Below are positions 4,701 to 7,044 of a stretch of 7,044 nucleotides of DNA, one piece after another; position 1 is the first letter of the stretch; every line of letters starts with the position of its first letter. A model generated the notes under the pieces. That model did not search any database. It was not told the origin of the DNA and saw nothing but the letters and a program-made list of their open reading frames with translations. A program made the position numbers and the translations under genes. The stretch is from CAZESH01 sp964514665 (lineage in GTDB: Bacteria > Bacillota > Bacilli > Paenibacillales > KCTC-25726). The stretch covers positions 1-7,044 of the forward strand of contig CAZESH010000236.1 in NCBI GenBank assembly GCA_964514665.1, read 5' to 3'.

Positions 4701-5804
4701 ATGCAGCAGCGCATTATCGTGAAAATTGGAAGCAGTTCGCTGACATCGCAGGAAGGCGGATTAAATCGGCGCAACATCGAATATTTTGCCAAAGAAATCG
4801 TTGAACTGCAGAATCAGGACATGCAGATTTTGCTTGTCACTTCCGGAGCCGTTGCGGCAGGCTTCAAGGCGATCGGTTACCGGCAGCGCCCGAAGGCGCT
4901 GCACGAGAAACAGGCCGCCGCATCGGTCGGTCAAGCGCTGCTCATGCAGGCCTACCAGGAAGCATTGGCCTTATACGGCAGAACTGCGGCGCAAATTTTG
5001 CTGACACGCTCGGATTTCTCCAACCGCAGGCGTGTACACAACGCTTTGATGACTATCGAAGAGCTGCTGCAGCACAGGGTGATACCGATCATTAATGAAA
5101 ACGACACGGTATCCGTCGACGAGCTGAAATTCGGCGACAATGATTCGCTTTCGGCGCTTGCCGCCAATTTGGTCAAAGCCCATCAGCTTTTGATCATTAC
5201 CGATACGGACGGTCTTTATACGGCCGATCCGCGCAAAGATGCAAGTGCCAAAAGAATCGACCGCGTCGATCAAATCGATTCTGAGATCATGCGCATTGCC
5301 GGCGGTGCGGGCAGCGCGGTGGGCACGGGCGGCATGCGCTCGAAGATTGAAGCGGCGCGTATTGCCGTACGCGGCGGCGTTCCCGTATTTATCGGCAAAG
5401 CCGACGATCCGATGGACTTGAATAGCGCGGTGAACGGCCGGGGAAAAGGCACCTATTTCGGCACACAGCTTCATACCCTGTCCATGAAAAAGCACTGGGT
5501 CGGGTTTCTCTCCCAAATCCAGGGTACGCTCATCGTTGATCGGGGCGCCGAAACGGCGCTGCTGTCTGCGGGCAAAAGCCTGCTTCCCGCAGGCGTCAGC
5601 GAGGTGCGGGGAGAATTTGTTCCCGGTGATGTCGTTGAAGTCAAAAATCCGGACGGAATCACGATCGGACGCGGCGTGATCAATTATACCTCTTGGCAAA
5701 TCCGCGCCGTCGCCGGCCTCTCTTCGGGAGAAGTGGAAAAAAGGGTGGATGTCCAGCGCCTCGAGGTGATTCACCGCGACGAGTGGGTAGCGCTTAAGGA
5801 TTAG
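4701..5804 (+). CDS. proB: Glutamate 5-kinase with C-terminal PUA domain
   Basis: ProB phosphorylates L-glutamate with ATP to gamma-glutamyl phosphate, the first committed step of proline synthesis in the cytoplasm. The 367-residue length is standard for the two-domain form. The amino-acid kinase domain (about 1-255) shows VKIGSSSLT (7-15), LLVTSGAVAAG (44-54), INENDTVSVDELKFGDND (131-148), TDTDGLYTADPR (167-178) and GTGGMRSKIEAARIA (208-222). The PUA domain (about 275-355) follows with GTLIVDRGAE (275-284) and VPGDVVEVKNPDG (307-319). The start ATG 4701 has GGAGG at 9 bases and yields the family N-terminus. It is the first gene of proBA, downstream of a proline T-box. Many ProB enzymes are also feedback-inhibited by proline; whether this one is cannot be seen. 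Nothing is missing or broken. Confidence 0.98.
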   Translation: MQQRIIVKIGSSSLTSQEGGLNRRNIEYFAKEIVELQNQDMQILLVTSGAVAAGFKAIGYRQRPKALHEKQAAASVGQALLMQAYQEALALYGRTAAQILLTRSDFSNRRRVHNALMTIEELLQHRVIPIINENDTVSVDELKFGDNDSLSALAANLVKAHQLLIITDTDGLYTADPRKDASAKRIDRVDQIDSEIMRIAGGAGSAVGTGGMRSKIEAARIAVRGGVPVFIGKADDPMDLNSAVNGRGKGTYFGTQLHTLSMKKHWVGFLSQIQGTLIVDRGAETALLSAGKSLLPAGVSEVRGEFVPGDVVEVKNPDGITIGRGVINYTSWQIRAVAGLSSGEVEKRVDVQRLEVIHRDEWVALKD

Positions 5805-5846
5805 ACGAATGACCGATAACAAAACCATTGCAAGGAGGCTGCCAAG

Positions 5847-7044
5847 ATGCCAAGAATGAAAGAAGTCAGTGAAGTCAGAACAAAAGCGGAGCTTGCCAAG
5901 AAAACAACGCCCGTGCTGGGCGGATTGACAAGCGACGAGAAAAACAAGGCGCTGCTGCTGATGGCGGAAGCGTTAATCAGCGAGCGCCAGTCAATAATCG
6001 ACGCCAATAAGGAAGATTTATTCAACGGCCGGCAGACCGGATTGAGCGCTTCCCTGCTCGACCGCCTTGAGCTGAATGAAGCGCGGATCGAAGCGATGGC
6101 CACCGGACTGCGGCAGATCGCAGCTTTGACCGATCCGGTGGGAGACGTGTTGGAGGTCATCCAACGTCCGAACGGGCTGTTGATTCAAAAGCAGCGCGTC
6201 CCGATCGGAGTGATCGGCATCATCTATGAAGCGCGTCCGAATGTGACCGTGGATGCTGCCGGATTATGCCTGAAAACAGGCAATGCCGTACTGCTCCGCG
6301 GCGGATCGTCGGCGCTTCGCTCCAACCGCAAAATTGTCGAAGTGCTGCACAATGCGCTGCGCCGCTCGGCCATCCCCGCGGATGCGCTGCAAATGATCGA
6401 CAATCCCGATCGTTCCTCCGTGGATGAAATGCTGAAATTAAACGGTTTGGTCGACGTTGTGATTCCCCGCGGCGGACATTCATTAATCCAGAATGTCGTG
6501 CAGAACGCCACCGTGCCGGTAATTGAAACCGGAGCCGGCATCTGCCACACTTATATCGACAAGGATGCCGAAGCAGCGATGGCGACAGCGATCGCACTGA
6601 ATGCCAAAGTGCAGCGTCCTTCCGTCTGCAACGCCATGGAAACACTGCTTGTCCACGAGGATTACGCCCGGCACCATCTTCCCGAGCTGGCCGGCATGTT
6701 CCGCGAGCAAGGTGTGGAGTTGAGAGGCTGCGAACGGGCCAGGGCGCTGGTGCAGGACCTGAAAGCGGCCTCCGCAGCAGACTTTGCCACCGAATACAAC
6801 GATTATATTTTAAACGTCAGAGTCGTTGAAGATTTGGATCAGGCGCTACTGCATATTCGTGAGTACGGCACAATGCATTCGGAATGCATCGTTACCGAAA
6901 ATAAAGTGCGGGCGGAACGGTTCTTGCGCGAAGTCGATGCGGCGGCGGTGTATCACAATGCTTCCACCCGTTTCACCGACGGCTTCGAGTTCGGGTACGG
7001 CGCCGAGATCGGCATCAGCACGCAAAAGCTGCACGCCCGCGGAC
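5847..7044 (+). CDS. proA: Gamma-glutamyl phosphate reductase, C-terminus outside window
   Basis: ProA reduces gamma-glutamyl phosphate with NADPH to glutamate-5-semialdehyde, which cyclises to pyrroline-5-carboxylate. The frame stays open for 399 codons to the window edge; the family is about 415 residues, so only the last few residues are missing. Landmarks are VPIGVIGIIYEARPNVT (Y127 of IYEARPN), the cofactor-loop GNAVLLRGGSSA, VIPRGG, VIETGAGICH, the catalytic cysteine C261 in VQRPSVCNAMETLL, and near the end the TDGFEFGYGAEIGIST signature. ATG 5847 follows AAGGAGG (5832-5838) at 8 bases; a second in-frame ATG at 5856 is less well placed. It begins 42 bases after the proB stop with no terminator or promoter between, so proB and proA form one operon under the T-box. 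ProA acts with ProB because the acyl phosphate is labile. Confidence 0.98.
   Translation, partial: MPRMKEVSEVRTKAELAKKTTPVLGGLTSDEKNKALLLMAEALISERQSIIDANKEDLFNGRQTGLSASLLDRLELNEARIEAMATGLRQIAALTDPVGDVLEVIQRPNGLLIQKQRVPIGVIGIIYEARPNVTVDAAGLCLKTGNAVLLRGGSSALRSNRKIVEVLHNALRRSAIPADALQMIDNPDRSSVDEMLKLNGLVDVVIPRGGHSLIQNVVQNATVPVIETGAGICHTYIDKDAEAAMATAIALNAKVQRPSVCNAMETLLVHEDYARHHLPELAGMFREQGVELRGCERARALVQDLKAASAADFATEYNDYILNVRVVEDLDQALLHIREYGTMHSECIVTENKVRAERFLREVDAAAVYHNASTRFTDGFEFGYGAEIGISTQKLHARG

Noticed and set aside
4971..5828. Long open frame (285 codons) antisense to proB
   Set aside because: It lies wholly opposite the well-supported proB, has no plausible Shine-Dalgarno site that I could see and no recognisable domain; GC-biased codon positions commonly keep antisense frames open.
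5805..5846. Search for a regulatory element or promoter between proB and proA
   Set aside because: The 42-base gap holds only the proA Shine-Dalgarno site; no hairpin with a T-run and no promoter boxes were seen.

Overview
The window reads as ordinary chromosome from a low-to-mid GC Gram-positive of the Bacillales, most likely a Paenibacillus-like genus. Three things point there. The proBA operon sits behind a tRNA-sensing T-box leader. The Shine-Dalgarno sequences are strong (AAAGGAGG, GGAGGTG, AAGGAGG). Intergenic regions carry SigA-type promoters and U-tract terminators. The genus is an inference from gene content; no 16S or marker comparison could be made. I found no mobile element, CRISPR array, tRNA or rRNA gene.

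Layout. Positions 1-4214 hold four genes on the minus strand, listed here in their own direction of reading: a short, divergent Ldh2/malate-L-lactate dehydrogenase-family oxidoreductase (4214-3234), the enoyl-ACP/enoyl-CoA reductase fabV (3109-1916), then, after an intrinsic terminator (1902-1877) and an apparent new promoter (about 1838-1810), a two-gene catabolic unit. That unit is a DUF1537 four-carbon acid sugar kinase of the DtnK type (1766-474, probably starting at TTG) followed 23 bases later by a PdxA-family dehydrogenase (450 to beyond the left edge). Positions 4215-4700 form a divergent intergenic region with the oxidoreductase promoter on the left and the pro promoter and T-box leader on the right. 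Positions 4701-7044 hold proB and proA on the plus strand; proA is cut by the right edge.

Function. The kinase and PdxA-like protein together match the known acid-sugar route in which D-threonate (or a stereoisomer) is phosphorylated at C4, then oxidised and decarboxylated to dihydroxyacetone phosphate. Bacillales normally make pyridoxal phosphate with PdxST, so the PdxA homologue here is more likely catabolic than biosynthetic. FabV performs the last reduction of fatty-acid elongation and is a triclosan-tolerant isozyme type. ProB and ProA turn glutamate into glutamate-5-semialdehyde for proline synthesis. The T-box leader can be drawn base by base: a specifier register reading a proline codon, a UGGU bulge fitting an A-CCA tRNA end, a complete antiterminator, and a competing terminator with a U6 tail.

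No clearly new biological system is present. The observations most worth a second look are the divergence of the Ldh2-family protein from its family's motifs, the TTG start of the acid-sugar kinase, a ten-codon upstream ORF overlapping the oxidoreductase start, and the fine structure of the proline T-box.
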